This document shows, one piece after another, positions 1-10,268 of a DNA stretch of 64,000 bases (the first letter of the stretch is position 1; each line of letters opens with the position of its first letter). A program made the position numbers and the translations under genes. A model generated the notes under the pieces. That model was not told the origin of the DNA and did not search any database. It saw nothing but the letters and a program-made list of their open reading frames with translations. The stretch is from DATCYZ01 sp036526195 (GTDB lineage Bacteria; Pseudomonadota; Gammaproteobacteria; Burkholderiales; SG8-39). The stretch spans positions 62,001 through 126,000 of the forward strand of contig DATCYZ010000033.1 in the NCBI GenBank assembly GCA_036526195.1. The letters are read 5' to 3'.

Positions 1-585
1 TCCGGAAACTGGGGCGCGGCCATCATTCTCCTGACGATCACGATCAAGCTGGTGTTCTTTCCGCTCTCGGCTGCGAGCTACAAGTCGATGGCGAAGATGA
101 AGCTGGTCACCCCGCGCCTGACCAAGATCCGCGAGACCTACGGGAACGATCGCCAGAAGATGAACCAGGCGATGATGGAGTTGTACAAGACGGAGAAGAT
201 CAATCCCCTGGGCGGATGCTTCCCGATCCTGGTGCAGATCCCGGTCTTCATTGCCCTGTACTGGACACTGCTCGCGGCGATCGAATTGCGGCATGCGCCG
301 TTCATTCTCTGGATCAAGGACCTTTCGGCGCTCGATCCCTACTATGTACTGCCGGTGCTGATGGCCATCACCATGATCCTGCAAACGAAGATGAACCCGG
401 TGCCGCCGGATCCGGTGCAGGCGAAGGTCATGCAGTTCATGCCTTACGTATTCAGCGTGTTCTTCTTCTTCTTTCCTGCCGGGCTGGTGCTCTACTGGCT
501 GGTGAACAACATCCTTTCCATCGGACAGCAGTGGCAGATCCAGCGCATGTTTGATCGCGACAAGACTGCCCATGGCAGACGCTGA
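1..585 (+). CDS. yidC: Membrane protein insertase YidC, C-terminal part (5' end outside window)
   Basis: This is the 3' end of the inner-membrane insertase and chaperone that works with or beside SecYEG. The reading frame is open from base 1, so the N-terminal periplasmic domain and first helices lie outside the window. The visible 194 residues carry the conserved YidC/Oxa1 core: the cytoplasmic hairpin (FPLSAASYKSMAKMK), the signature NPLGGCFPILVQIPVF, and three to four hydrophobic helices ending in LVLYWLVNNILSI followed by a basic tail. The stop codon overlaps mnmE by 14 bp, the usual yidC-mnmE arrangement near oriC. Nothing looks damaged. Confidence 0.95.
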   Translation, partial: SGNWGAAIILLTITIKLVFFPLSAASYKSMAKMKLVTPRLTKIRETYGNDRQKMNQAMMELYKTEKINPLGGCFPILVQIPVFIALYWTLLAAIELRHAPFILWIKDLSALDPYYVLPVLMAITMILQTKMNPVPPDPVQAKVMQFMPYVFSVFFFFFPAGLVLYWLVNNILSIGQQWQIQRMFDRDKTAHGRR

Positions 586-1930
586 GGATTCGCGCCGGCC
601 GACGTTTCGAGACACGATCGCCGCGATCGCCACGGCCCCGGGGCGCGCGGGAATCGGCGTCATCCGGATTTCAGGGCCCGCGGCGCGCGACATCGCACGC
701 GCGGTCCTGGGCGGGATCCCCGACCCGCGCACGGCGGCGCTGCGCACCTTGCGGGATGCGGGCGGCGTCGCGATCGACCATGGCCTCGCGCTCTTTTTCC
801 CGGGGCCGCAGTCCTATACCGGAGAGGATGTCCTAGAACTCCAGGGGCATGGCGGTTCCGTTGTCCTGCAGGCCGTGCTTGGCGCCTGCCTGGACGCCGG
901 CGCGCGCATTGCCGAACCGGGCGAGTTCACGCGGCGGGCTTTTCTCGAAGGGAAACTCGATCTGGCCCAGGCCGAGGCCGTCACCGACCTGATCGATGCA
1001 GCCAGCCGGGAAGCGGCGCGCTCGGCGATGCGTTCGCTGTCTGGCGAGTTTTCGGACACCCTTTCGGGGCTTGCGGCGAAGGTTCTGGAGCTTCGCGCGC
1101 TGACGGAGGCGATGCTCGATTTCCCCGAGGAGGACGTCGATGCCATCCACCGTGACGAGGCATCGACGCGCGTGCGGGCGCTGGACGCCGAACTCGCGCA
1201 CATCCTGTCGCGGAGCCGCAGCGGGAGCCTGCTGCGTACCGGTGCGCACGTGGTGCTTGCCGGCCCGCCCAACGTCGGCAAATCGAGCCTTCTCAACCGG
1301 CTTGCCGGCGCCGACCGGGCGATCGTGACGGCGGTGCCCGGCACCACCCGCGATGTGCTGCGCGAATCGATCGAGATTGCGGGCGTCCCGGTCGTGCTGG
1401 TCGATACCGCCGGCGTGCATGCGTCCGGGGACATGATCGAACGCCTCGGCATGGAACGGGCGCGAGCGGAAGTTTCTGGCGCGGATGTCGTGTTGCTGGT
1501 CAGCGATGCCGCGGAATCGGGCGTGGGCGAGGCGGCGTCGATCGCCACGGACCTGCGCGGACAGGCGGCCTGCATCCGCGTGCGCAACAAGATCGATCTC
1601 GCGCCGCGCCGTGACGCAGCGCCGGCGGAACCGGCGCTGTGCGTGTCCGCCCTCACCGGCGAGGGGATCGACGCGCTTCGGGCAGCCATCCTTGATGCGC
1701 TCGGTGTGTCGACGGCCGGCGAGGGTGCATTCCTTGCCCGGGAGCGGCACCTGCGCGCGCTCGAGCGTGCCCACGGGCATCTCGGCGCGGCTGCAGGCCT
1801 GGCAGGTCGATGGGAACTGTTTGCCGAGGAACTGAAACTCGGACACGAGGCGATCGGCGAGATCACGGGCGGCGCTGCGAACGAGGATGTTCTGGGCGAG
1901 ATCTTTTCCAGGTTCTGCATCGGCAAGTAG
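572..1930 (+). CDS. mnmE: tRNA uridine-5-carboxymethylaminomethyl(34) synthesis GTPase MnmE
   Basis: MnmE is a GTPase that, with MnmG, modifies wobble uridine 34 of certain tRNAs. The 452-residue product has the N-terminal formyl-THF-binding domain (DTIAAIATAPGRAGIGVIRI), the helical domain, an embedded G domain with P-loop GPPNVGKSS near residue 230, the DTAG switch and a NKID G4 motif, and it ends in the catalytic Cys motif FCIGK. The ATG at 572 is chosen because conserved sequence starts just after it; an in-frame TTG at 551 would add seven unconserved residues. It overlaps the end of yidC. Its partner mnmG is 6.4 kb downstream. Confidence 0.96.
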   Translation: MADAEDSRRPTFRDTIAAIATAPGRAGIGVIRISGPAARDIARAVLGGIPDPRTAALRTLRDAGGVAIDHGLALFFPGPQSYTGEDVLELQGHGGSVVLQAVLGACLDAGARIAEPGEFTRRAFLEGKLDLAQAEAVTDLIDAASREAARSAMRSLSGEFSDTLSGLAAKVLELRALTEAMLDFPEEDVDAIHRDEASTRVRALDAELAHILSRSRSGSLLRTGAHVVLAGPPNVGKSSLLNRLAGADRAIVTAVPGTTRDVLRESIEIAGVPVVLVDTAGVHASGDMIERLGMERARAEVSGADVVLLVSDAAESGVGEAASIATDLRGQAACIRVRNKIDLAPRRDAAPAEPALCVSALTGEGIDALRAAILDALGVSTAGEGAFLARERHLRALERAHGHLGAAAGLAGRWELFAEELKLGHEAIGEITGGAANEDVLGEIFSRFCIGK

Positions 1931-2120
1931 GCGACGCACGCGCTGGCCTCGCTGCGGGCGGCCGGGGGCGCCCGGCGTGCCGTGAGGCCAGAGGCCGGAT
2001 GTTAGAATGGCACCGACCGTATTCCGGTGATCCACTCACCCAAACCCGCAAGTCCTCTCGACGCGAGCATCGCCGCACCCATCCGGCGGGGTTCTGCGTC
2101 CGATTCACGGAGTCGAACCC

Positions 2121-3959
<1,839 letters not shown>

Positions 3960-3962
3960 GTC

Positions 3963-5303
3963 ATGACCCACGTCTTCCATCGCGCCCCGAAAGACCGCTA
4001 CCCGGTTGCCGTGCGCGGCGACGGGGTGTACGTGGTGGACCGCGAAGGCAAGCGCTATCTCGATGCCTCGGGGGGCGCGGCGGTATCCTGCCTGGGGCAC
4101 TCGGACCGCGAGGTGATCGACGCGGTCAAGGCGCAAATGGAGCGCCTGCCGTTCGCGCACACGTCGTTTTTCTCAAACGAACCGATGGAGGCGCTCGCCG
4201 ACGCGTTGATCGCCCGCGCGCCATCAGTGTTCGACAAGGTCTATTTCGTCTCGGGCGGTTCGGAGGCGGTCGAGGCGGCGCTCAAGCTTGCGCGGCAGTA
4301 CTTCGTCGAGAAGGGCGAGCCTGGGCGCCGTCACATCATTGCGCGGCGCCAGTCCTACCACGGCAATACGCTGGGGGCGCTCGCCGTCGGCGGCAACCAG
4401 TGGCGTCGCCGCCAGTTCGAGCCCCTGCTGATCGACGTCACCCACGTCTCGCCCTGCTACGCGTACCGCGATCAGGCGGACAGCGAGAGCGCCGAAGCCT
4501 ATGGCAAGCGACTCGCCGCGGAGCTTGATGCCGAGATCCGCCGCCTGGGTTCTGGCGAGGTGATGGCGTTCGTTGCCGAAACCGTCTCGGGCGCGACCCT
4601 GGGCGCCGTGCCCGGGGTGCCGGGCTACTTTCGCGCCTTGCGCGAGGTCTGCGACCGTCACGGCGTGCTGCTGATCCTCGATGAAGTGATGTGCGGCATG
4701 GGGCGCTGCGGAACGCTCTGGACGTTCGAGCAGGAAGGCATCACACCCGATATCGTCTGTGTCGCCAAGGGCCTGGGTGCGGGATACCAGGCCATCGGCG
4801 CGGTCCTCGTGTCGAAGACCGTGTTCGAGGCCATCGTGTCCGGCAGCGGGTTTTTCCAGCACGGCCACACCTATCTCGGTCATGCTGCCGCTTGCGCCGG
4901 CGCACTGGTGGTGCAGCGCCGCCTGCACGAAGGTGGCCTGCTCGCCCGGGTCGGACCGATGGGCCGCCTGCTCGAGCAGAAACTGCGGGCGGCGTTCGGA
5001 TCCCACCCGCATGTCGGGGACATCCGCGGCCGGGGGCTGTTCCAGGGGCTTGAACTGGTGTCGGACCGGGCGACGAAGCAGCCGTTCGACCCGGCGTTGC
5101 GCCTGCATGCGCGCCTGAAGAAGGCGGCGCTCGCCGAAGGCCTGATGTGTTACCCGATGGGTGGCACGGTGGATGGGAAGCAGGGGGACCATGTCCTGCT
5201 CGCGCCGCCCTTCATCGTCGAGGAGTCCCATCTCGACGAAATCGTCGGCAAGCTGCGCAAGGCCCTCGACCACACCCTGGCGACGGCAACCGCCGCGGCC
5301 TGA
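3963..5303 (+). CDS. Class III pyridoxal-phosphate aminotransferase
   Basis: This is a 446-residue fold-type I PLP enzyme of the omega-aminotransferase (class III) family, which moves an amino group from an amine or omega-amino acid to pyruvate or another keto acid. The N-terminal glycine-rich part (YLDASGGAAVSCLGH), the PLP phosphate site SGGSEAVEAALKLARQY, the cofactor Asp in LILDEVMCGMGR and the Schiff-base lysine K269 in CVAKGLGAGYQ are all present, as is GRGLFQGLEL near the C-terminus. It starts 3 bp after pckG and is probably co-transcribed with it. The substrate cannot be read from the sequence; adenosylmethionine, putrescine and beta-alanine type enzymes are all possible. Confidence 0.9.
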   Translation: MTHVFHRAPKDRYPVAVRGDGVYVVDREGKRYLDASGGAAVSCLGHSDREVIDAVKAQMERLPFAHTSFFSNEPMEALADALIARAPSVFDKVYFVSGGSEAVEAALKLARQYFVEKGEPGRRHIIARRQSYHGNTLGALAVGGNQWRRRQFEPLLIDVTHVSPCYAYRDQADSESAEAYGKRLAAELDAEIRRLGSGEVMAFVAETVSGATLGAVPGVPGYFRALREVCDRHGVLLILDEVMCGMGRCGTLWTFEQEGITPDIVCVAKGLGAGYQAIGAVLVSKTVFEAIVSGSGFFQHGHTYLGHAAACAGALVVQRRLHEGGLLARVGPMGRLLEQKLRAAFGSHPHVGDIRGRGLFQGLELVSDRATKQPFDPALRLHARLKKAALAEGLMCYPMGGTVDGKQGDHVLLAPPFIVEESHLDEIVGKLRKALDHTLATATAAA

Positions 5304-5307
5304 GCAC

Positions 5308-5326
5308 GGGCGCCGCGCCGGCGCCC
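5308..5326. terminator. GC-rich hairpin between convergent genes
   Basis: A perfect 8-bp stem (GGGCGCCG / CGGCGCCC) with a 3-base loop lies between the converging aminotransferase and CN-hydrolase genes. It lacks a clear T-run on either strand, so termination is inferred mainly from position. A 13-base direct repeat (CCCTGCCTACACC, twice) follows it. Confidence 0.45.
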
Positions 5327-5341
5327 TGCCTACACCCCTGC

Positions 5342-6262
5342 CTACACCTTGGCGGGCGCCGGGTCCGGTTCCTGAACCCGCATCGCGTTCGGCGCGGTGC
5401 GCGTCACGACGACCGGCGTTTCGTAGACATCCTTGCGCTTGTCATACAGCGGAATGGTGGTGCCGTTGACGCGGTTCTCGAACAGCAGCGCGAGATCGAC
5501 ATCGGCGATCACGATCTGCTCGGTGTTTGCGACGCCCTCGGCGGCGATGCCGTCGCGCGAGAACGGAAAGTCCGACGGCGTCAGGATGCTGGCCTGCCCG
5601 TAGTGCAGGCCCAGACCCTCGACGGGCAGGGACCCCACCGTGCTGGACATGGCCACGTACACCTGGTTCTCGATCGCCCGCGCATGGCAGCAGTAGCGCA
5701 CCCGCCAGAATCCCTGGCGGTCATCGGTGCTGGAGGGAACGAACAGGATGTCCGCGCCGGCCTCGCAAACCATGCGCGAAAGTTCCGGGAATTCGATGTC
5801 GTAGCAGATCAGGATGGCGATATCGCCGAACTCGGTTTCCCACAGGTGCAGCTGATGACCGGCGCTGGTTTCCCAGCGCTCCCGCTCCCAGCGCGTGCGG
5901 TGGGTCTTGTCCTGTTCGTAGATGTCCCCGTGCGGGGAAAACAGGAAGGCGGTGTTGAACAGATCTCCATCGCGGATCACCGGGTGGCTGCCGCCAATCA
6001 GGTAGTAGCCGTACTGCATCGCATGTTCGCGCATCAGGGCCTTGTACCGGTCCGTGAACTGGTCCAGCGCCCGCACGCCTTCGCGCACCCCGAGCTTGGG
6101 CAGGAACGACATCAACTGCGTCGTCATGATCTCGGGCAGCATCACGAAGTGAGGGCGGTAGTCGCCGGCCGCGCTGAGCATCATGTGCACCTGGCGCTCG
6201 AAATCGGCCCACCCCGAAATCGGCCGGAGCATGTACTGGATCGATGCGATGCGAGCTTTCAC
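5342..6262 (-). CDS. Carbon-nitrogen hydrolase (nitrilase superfamily)
   Basis: This is a 306-residue cytosolic amidase-type enzyme. The nitrilase catalytic triad is intact: E44 in MLPEIMT, K119 in YEQDKTHRT and C153 in LICYDIEFPE. The start is taken as GTG 6262, which gives a GTGA overlap with the stop of the GNAT gene upstream and begins exactly at the conserved VKARIASIQY. The frame is open further upstream, but that extension overlaps the GNAT gene and is not protein-like. Elsewhere this pair is often found as a single fused acetyltransferase/CN-hydrolase polypeptide, which supports joint action on one substrate. The substrate is unknown. Confidence 0.9.
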   Translation of the reverse strand: MKARIASIQYMLRPISGWADFERQVHMMLSAAGDYRPHFVMLPEIMTTQLMSFLPKLGVREGVRALDQFTDRYKALMREHAMQYGYYLIGGSHPVIRDGDLFNTAFLFSPHGDIYEQDKTHRTRWERERWETSAGHQLHLWETEFGDIAILICYDIEFPELSRMVCEAGADILFVPSSTDDRQGFWRVRYCCHARAIENQVYVAMSSTVGSLPVEGLGLHYGQASILTPSDFPFSRDGIAAEGVANTEQIVIADVDLALLFENRVNGTTIPLYDKRKDVYETPVVVTRTAPNAMRVQEPDPAPAKV

Positions 6263-6918
6263 AGAATGGGTCCCTCCGGAATCTTCGTGGGTTGGTCGGG
6301 CTTGAAGCGATCGTTCACCCAGACGATGATCGTCGCGTTGCCACGCGATTCCTCGTCGGAGGGTAGGTACCCGTGGATGACGCCGCAGTACTGGAAGCCC
6401 TCGCGCAACTGGAAGCGCAGCACCGGGTCGCTCAAGTCGCCCCAGATCACCTTCATCGCATAGGTCTCCGGCGACATCTCGTTGCCGACGCGATGGTAGT
6501 TCGGCATGCGTCCGCAGGCCATGATCCGGCGCAGGTTGAGCGCGCGGCAGATGCGGCGCCGCGCCTGATACAGCTTCGTGCCGATGCCGGAGCGCCGCAG
6601 TGATGGATCGGCGAAGACCTCCGCGCCATAGAGCGTCCGTCCCGCGGGATTGTGCGTGCGGAAGGTGCCGTTTCCGGTGACTTCCTTCCAGGTGTGATGC
6701 TGGCCGAAGTCGTCCCACTTCACGATCAGCGAACTTGCGGCGCCGACGAATCGCTTGCCGATGTAGGCGACCACTTGCCCTTGGGGAAACACTTCGATCT
6801 GGCTTTCGAGTTGCTCCCGGCTCCAGCCGCCAATGGTGGGATAGACACGATTCTGGGTTTCGACGATCAGCGGTACATCCTCAAGCCGCGTATGCCTGAG
6901 GGTCAGGGATTCTTTCAT
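6259..6918 (-). CDS. GNAT-family N-acetyltransferase
   Basis: This is a 219-residue GNAT protein that would transfer an acyl group from acetyl-CoA to an amine. The acetyl-CoA pyrophosphate-binding loop is visible as DPSLRRSGIGTKLYQARRR, with the upstream beta strand LYGAEVFAD. It begins at ATG 6918; a Shine-Dalgarno sequence is not obvious in the AT-rich leader. Its stop overlaps the GTG of the following CN-hydrolase by 4 bp, so the two are translationally coupled. The pair corresponds to the two halves of known GNAT/CN-hydrolase fusions, with the acetyltransferase first. Substrate not predictable. Confidence 0.88.
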   Translation of the reverse strand: MKESLTLRHTRLEDVPLIVETQNRVYPTIGGWSREQLESQIEVFPQGQVVAYIGKRFVGAASSLIVKWDDFGQHHTWKEVTGNGTFRTHNPAGRTLYGAEVFADPSLRRSGIGTKLYQARRRICRALNLRRIMACGRMPNYHRVGNEMSPETYAMKVIWGDLSDPVLRFQLREGFQYCGVIHGYLPSDEESRGNATIIVWVNDRFKPDQPTKIPEGPIL

Positions 6919-6924
6919 TTATTC

Positions 6925-6954
6925 TTTATAAACATTGACTTAACAATGAAACAA
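6925..6954 (-). promoter_or_regulatory. Candidate sigma-70 promoter for the GNAT/CN-hydrolase operon
   Basis: On the minus strand TTGTTT and TATAAA are separated by 18 bp in an unusually AT-rich patch. Transcription would start at or next to the ATG at 6918, implying a leaderless or nearly leaderless mRNA, in keeping with the lack of a ribosome-binding site. Read by eye only. Confidence 0.35.
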
Positions 6955-7032
6955 TAGCACGTTCCCAGGCGTATTGCGAATCGTGCGGACGGAACACCGG
7001 CCTGCCGCATTGACGTCCGTGGCGCGGAGCGC

Positions 7033-8220
7033 TCAGGCTGGCATGTACGAGCCGAACAGGCGCCGGGTGAGCACACCGAAGCCCAGTGCCACGGCGCCTG
7101 CCAGCGCGAACACCGTACTTACGCCGAGGATCTCCACGGCCCAGCCGCCGGCAAGGAGTCCGGCGCCGACGCCGCAAAGCAGTGCCGTCGTCCCCCATGT
7201 GAACGCCTCCGCCGTCTGTTCCCGCGGCACGGTCTTCGCGATCAGCATCGACTGGATGATGAGAGGGGGCGCCATGGCAATCCCGGCGCAGGCCGCCGCG
7301 ACGGAGAACGCCACCGGATGCGCCAGCACCGCAAGCGGAAGGATCCCGAGCCCCGTGATCACCAGTGCAGCGGCATACTGGTCCACCAGCGGGGCATGCC
7401 AGTGCCGCGCGCCGAATACCAGCCCGCCCGCAGCGCTGCCGATGCTCATGACGCCGAGAATCCAGCCGGCAAGCGCGGGCGCGGCGCGCCCGGTTGCGTA
7501 CGCGGTGACCGCGATCTCGAGCAAGCCGAAGACGATCGCGAAGCCGAAGCCGACGCCGAGGATCCGGACGAAGCCCGGCGTCATCAGCGTCCCCGGGACG
7601 CCTTCGGAAGACCTGAGGTCCGGACGCCAGGACCGCATTGCCGGCGAGCGCATGAAAAGCACCGTCCCTGCGGTGCCGGTGACTGCACCGAGCGCCACGG
7701 CCGCCCAGGGCGCCACGGCGGCGACCATGAGGGCGACTGCCATGGGTCCCGCAATAAAGACCACCTCGACCAATACCGAATCCAGGGAAAGTGCCGCAAT
7801 CAACAACCTTTCGTCCGTCAGTCGCTGGCGGTAGAGCGTGCGCATGCACACCGTTACGGGCGGCAGGGCTGCGCCCGCGCAAGTAGAGAAGAGGATGGCC
7901 CACAGGCTCCCCGCGGGGGTCAGCAGCGTTCCGATGAGGGCGACAAGCGAAACCGGGTACAGCACCGCACAGGCAAGCAGCACGCGGGTGGGACCAAGGC
8001 GATCGATCAGGCGACCGAGGACCGGGGAGGCGATCGCGAGGCCGGCAAGGTAAGCCCCTGCGGCGACCCCGGCCTCTGCGTAGGACCCGGTACGCGTTTG
8101 CACGAACAGCAGGATCGCCAGCCCGGTCATGCCGATCGGCAACCGCCCGAAAAAGGAAAAAGTGATCGCAGCGCCGAGTTCTGGGTGGCGCAGCAGCAGC
8201 AGGTAGCGGGAAAAGGACAT
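7033..8220 (-). CDS. Major facilitator superfamily transporter
   Basis: This is a 395-residue polytopic inner-membrane protein with about twelve hydrophobic segments and the MFS-type loop after TM2 (GRLIDRLGPTRVLLA). It resembles drug/metabolite efflux MFS proteins of the SetA/YfcJ sort, but no substrate can be assigned. The ATG at 8220 is preferred over the TTG three bases upstream. It is divergent from mnmG, and the 155-bp gap between them carries the two parS sites. It has no operon partner: the upstream GNAT pair is 114 bp away. Confidence 0.85.
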   Translation of the reverse strand: MSFSRYLLLLRHPELGAAITFSFFGRLPIGMTGLAILLFVQTRTGSYAEAGVAAGAYLAGLAIASPVLGRLIDRLGPTRVLLACAVLYPVSLVALIGTLLTPAGSLWAILFSTCAGAALPPVTVCMRTLYRQRLTDERLLIAALSLDSVLVEVVFIAGPMAVALMVAAVAPWAAVALGAVTGTAGTVLFMRSPAMRSWRPDLRSSEGVPGTLMTPGFVRILGVGFGFAIVFGLLEIAVTAYATGRAAPALAGWILGVMSIGSAAGGLVFGARHWHAPLVDQYAAALVITGLGILPLAVLAHPVAFSVAAACAGIAMAPPLIIQSMLIAKTVPREQTAEAFTWGTTALLCGVGAGLLAGGWAVEILGVSTVFALAGAVALGFGVLTRRLFGSYMPA

Positions 8221-8284
8221 CAAGACGGATCGATCGTGGGCATTGTCTCACGGCCGATCCAGGGAACCGGCGCGGGCGGACGGA

Positions 8285-8300
8285 TGTTCCACGTGGAACT
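8285..8300. promoter_or_regulatory. parS: parS centromere site 1 (ParB-binding)
   Basis: TGTTCCACGTGGAACT carries a perfect 14-bp palindrome (GTTCCACGTGGAAC) matching the bacterial parS consensus TGTTNCACGTGNAACA except for the last base. It is 2.6 kb upstream of parA, where chromosomal parS sites usually cluster. Confidence 0.9.
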
Positions 8301-8326
8301 GCGGTTCCGGGCCGGGCAGGGCGTGT

Positions 8327-8342
8327 GGTTTCACGTGAAACC
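8327..8342. promoter_or_regulatory. parS: parS centromere site 2 (ParB-binding)
   Basis: GGTTTCACGTGAAACC is a perfect 16-bp palindrome containing the canonical parS core GTTTCACGTGAAAC. It is 26 bp after site 1 and ends 33 bp before the mnmG ATG, so bound ParB could influence mnmG expression. Confidence 0.92.
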
Positions 8343-8375
8343 TTCACGTATCATTGCGCTCCCCGAAGCGAACCC

Positions 8376-10268
8376 ATGAACTACCCGACAGAATTCGACG
8401 TCATTGTCATCGGTGGCGGCCACGCCGGCACCGAGGCTGCGCTTGCGGCTGCCCGCATGGGTTGCAGCACGCTGTTGCTCAGCCACAGCCTCGAGACCCT
8501 GGGGCAGATGTCGTGCAACCCCTCGATCGGCGGCATCGGCAAGGGGCACCTGGTACGCGAGGTCGATGCGCTCGGCGGCGCCATGGCGCTCGCCACCGAC
8601 ACGGCCGGAATCCAGTTCCGGACCCTCAATTCCTCCAAGGGTCCGGCAGTGCGTGCGACGCGGGCACAGGCCGACCGGGTGCTGTACCGGCAGGCGATCC
8701 GCGCGCGTCTGGAGAATCAGACGAACCTGATGCTGTTCCAGCAGGCGGTCGACGACATCCTTCTGGAGGGGGATCGGGTGGTCGGCGTGCAGACCCAGAT
8801 GGGCCTGCGCTTCCGGGGGCGCGCCGTGGTGCTGACCGCCGGAACCTTTCTTGCCGGCACGGTCCATATCGGCCTGGAACAGCATCGCGCCGGACGCGCC
8901 GGCGATCCCGCGGCCATCACCCTGGCGGCGCGCCTGCGCGAGCTCAAGCTGCCGGTCGGCAGGCTGAAGACCGGTACGCCGCCACGCATCGATGGCCGGA
9001 CCGTGGACTTCTCGGTCATGGAAGAGCAGCCCGGCGATACGCCAGAACCCGTATTCTCGTTCCTCGGGACGCGTGCCATGCATCCGCAGCAGCGACCCTG
9101 CTGGGTCACGCACACGAACGCCGCGACGCATGACGTGATCCGCTCCGGGCTCGATCGGTCGCCGATGTTCACCGGCGTGATCGAGGGCGTGGGTCCGCGC
9201 TATTGCCCCTCGATCGAGGACAAGATTCATCGCTTCGCGGACAAGCAGAGCCACCAGATCTTTATCGAGCCGGAAGGCCTGACGACCCACGAGATGTACC
9301 CGAACGGCATCTCCACCAGCCTGCCGTTCGACATCCAGATCCAGCTCGTGCGTTCGATCAAGGGGCTCGAGCAGGCGCACATCCTGCGGCCCGGCTATGC
9401 CATCGAGTACGACTACTTCGATCCACGCAGCCTGCGCGCCACGCTCGAAACGAAGTCGATCCGCGGCCTGTTCTTTGCCGGACAGATCAACGGCACCACC
9501 GGTTACGAAGAGGCCGCGGCGCAGGGCCTGCTGGCCGGCGCGAATGCCGCCTGCCAGGTGCTCGGTCGCGAGGCCTGGACGCCGGGTCGGGACCAGGCCT
9601 ACCTCGGTGTGCTGGTGGACGACCTGGTGACGCGCGGCGTCACCGAGCCGTATCGCATGTTCACCAGCCGCGCCGAGTACCGTCTGCTGCTGCGCGAGGA
9701 CAACGCAGACTTGCGCCTCACCGAGGCCGGACGCACGCTCGGACTGGTGAGCGACGCGCGCTGGGACGCCTTCCAGCGCAAGCGCGATGCCGTGGCCGCG
9801 GAGCGCGAGCGGCTGAAATCCACCTGGGTCAATCCGCGCACCGTCGACCAGGCAAAGGCCGTGGCCGTGCTTGGAAAAGAACTTGAACGTGAGTATTCAC
9901 TCGCCGATCTCCTGAGGCGCCCTGAGGTTTCGTATCCGGACCTGATCGGTCTCGACGGTACGTCCGAGGGCGTTGCGGAGCCGGTTGTCGCGGAGCAGGT
10001 CGAGGTCCAGATCAAGTACGAGGGCTACATCGACCGGCAGCAGGCCCAGATCGCGCGGCGCAGTGACTTCGAGACGCTGCGCCTGCCCGCAGATCTGGAC
10101 TATCGCAGCCTGCGCGGCCTGTCGATTGAAGTGCAGCACAAACTCGCCCAGCACCGGCCGGAGACCCTTGGACAGGCCTCGCGCATCTCGGGCGTGACCG
10201 CGGCCGCGGTGTCGATCCTGCAGGTCCACCTCAGGAAGGGTTACCTGCCGCAGAAAAGATCCGCATGA
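8376..10268 (+). CDS. mnmG: tRNA uridine-5-carboxymethylaminomethyl(34) synthesis enzyme MnmG (GidA)
   Basis: This is a 630-residue FAD- and NADH-dependent partner of MnmE in wobble-uridine modification. The N-terminal dinucleotide-binding motif VIVIGGGHAGTEAA, the signature GQMSCNPSIGGIGKGHLVREVD, the GLKTGTPPRID-like region (RLKTGTPPRIDGRT) and the second signature GQINGTTGYEEAAAQG are all present. The ATG at 8376 is chosen because homologous sequence starts there; a longer frame from GTG 8325 would run through parS site 2. The stop overlaps the rsmG ATG. This is the first gene of the mnmG-rsmG-parA-parB operon. Confidence 0.97.
   Translation: MNYPTEFDVIVIGGGHAGTEAALAAARMGCSTLLLSHSLETLGQMSCNPSIGGIGKGHLVREVDALGGAMALATDTAGIQFRTLNSSKGPAVRATRAQADRVLYRQAIRARLENQTNLMLFQQAVDDILLEGDRVVGVQTQMGLRFRGRAVVLTAGTFLAGTVHIGLEQHRAGRAGDPAAITLAARLRELKLPVGRLKTGTPPRIDGRTVDFSVMEEQPGDTPEPVFSFLGTRAMHPQQRPCWVTHTNAATHDVIRSGLDRSPMFTGVIEGVGPRYCPSIEDKIHRFADKQSHQIFIEPEGLTTHEMYPNGISTSLPFDIQIQLVRSIKGLEQAHILRPGYAIEYDYFDPRSLRATLETKSIRGLFFAGQINGTTGYEEAAAQGLLAGANAACQVLGREAWTPGRDQAYLGVLVDDLVTRGVTEPYRMFTSRAEYRLLLREDNADLRLTEAGRTLGLVSDARWDAFQRKRDAVAAERERLKSTWVNPRTVDQAKAVAVLGKELEREYSLADLLRRPEVSYPDLIGLDGTSEGVAEPVVAEQVEVQIKYEGYIDRQQAQIARRSDFETLRLPADLDYRSLRGLSIEVQHKLAQHRPETLGQASRISGVTAAAVSILQVHLRKGYLPQKRSA

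Noticed and set aside
1931..2120. Possible origin elements or DnaA boxes in the gap after mnmE
   Set aside because: No TTATCCACA-like boxes or AT-rich unwinding region were seen; the gap is GC-rich. The replication origin is probably outside the window.
8325..8375. Upstream GTG start for mnmG
   Set aside because: The extra 17 residues would be encoded by parS site 2 and are not conserved; ATG 8376 fits the family start.
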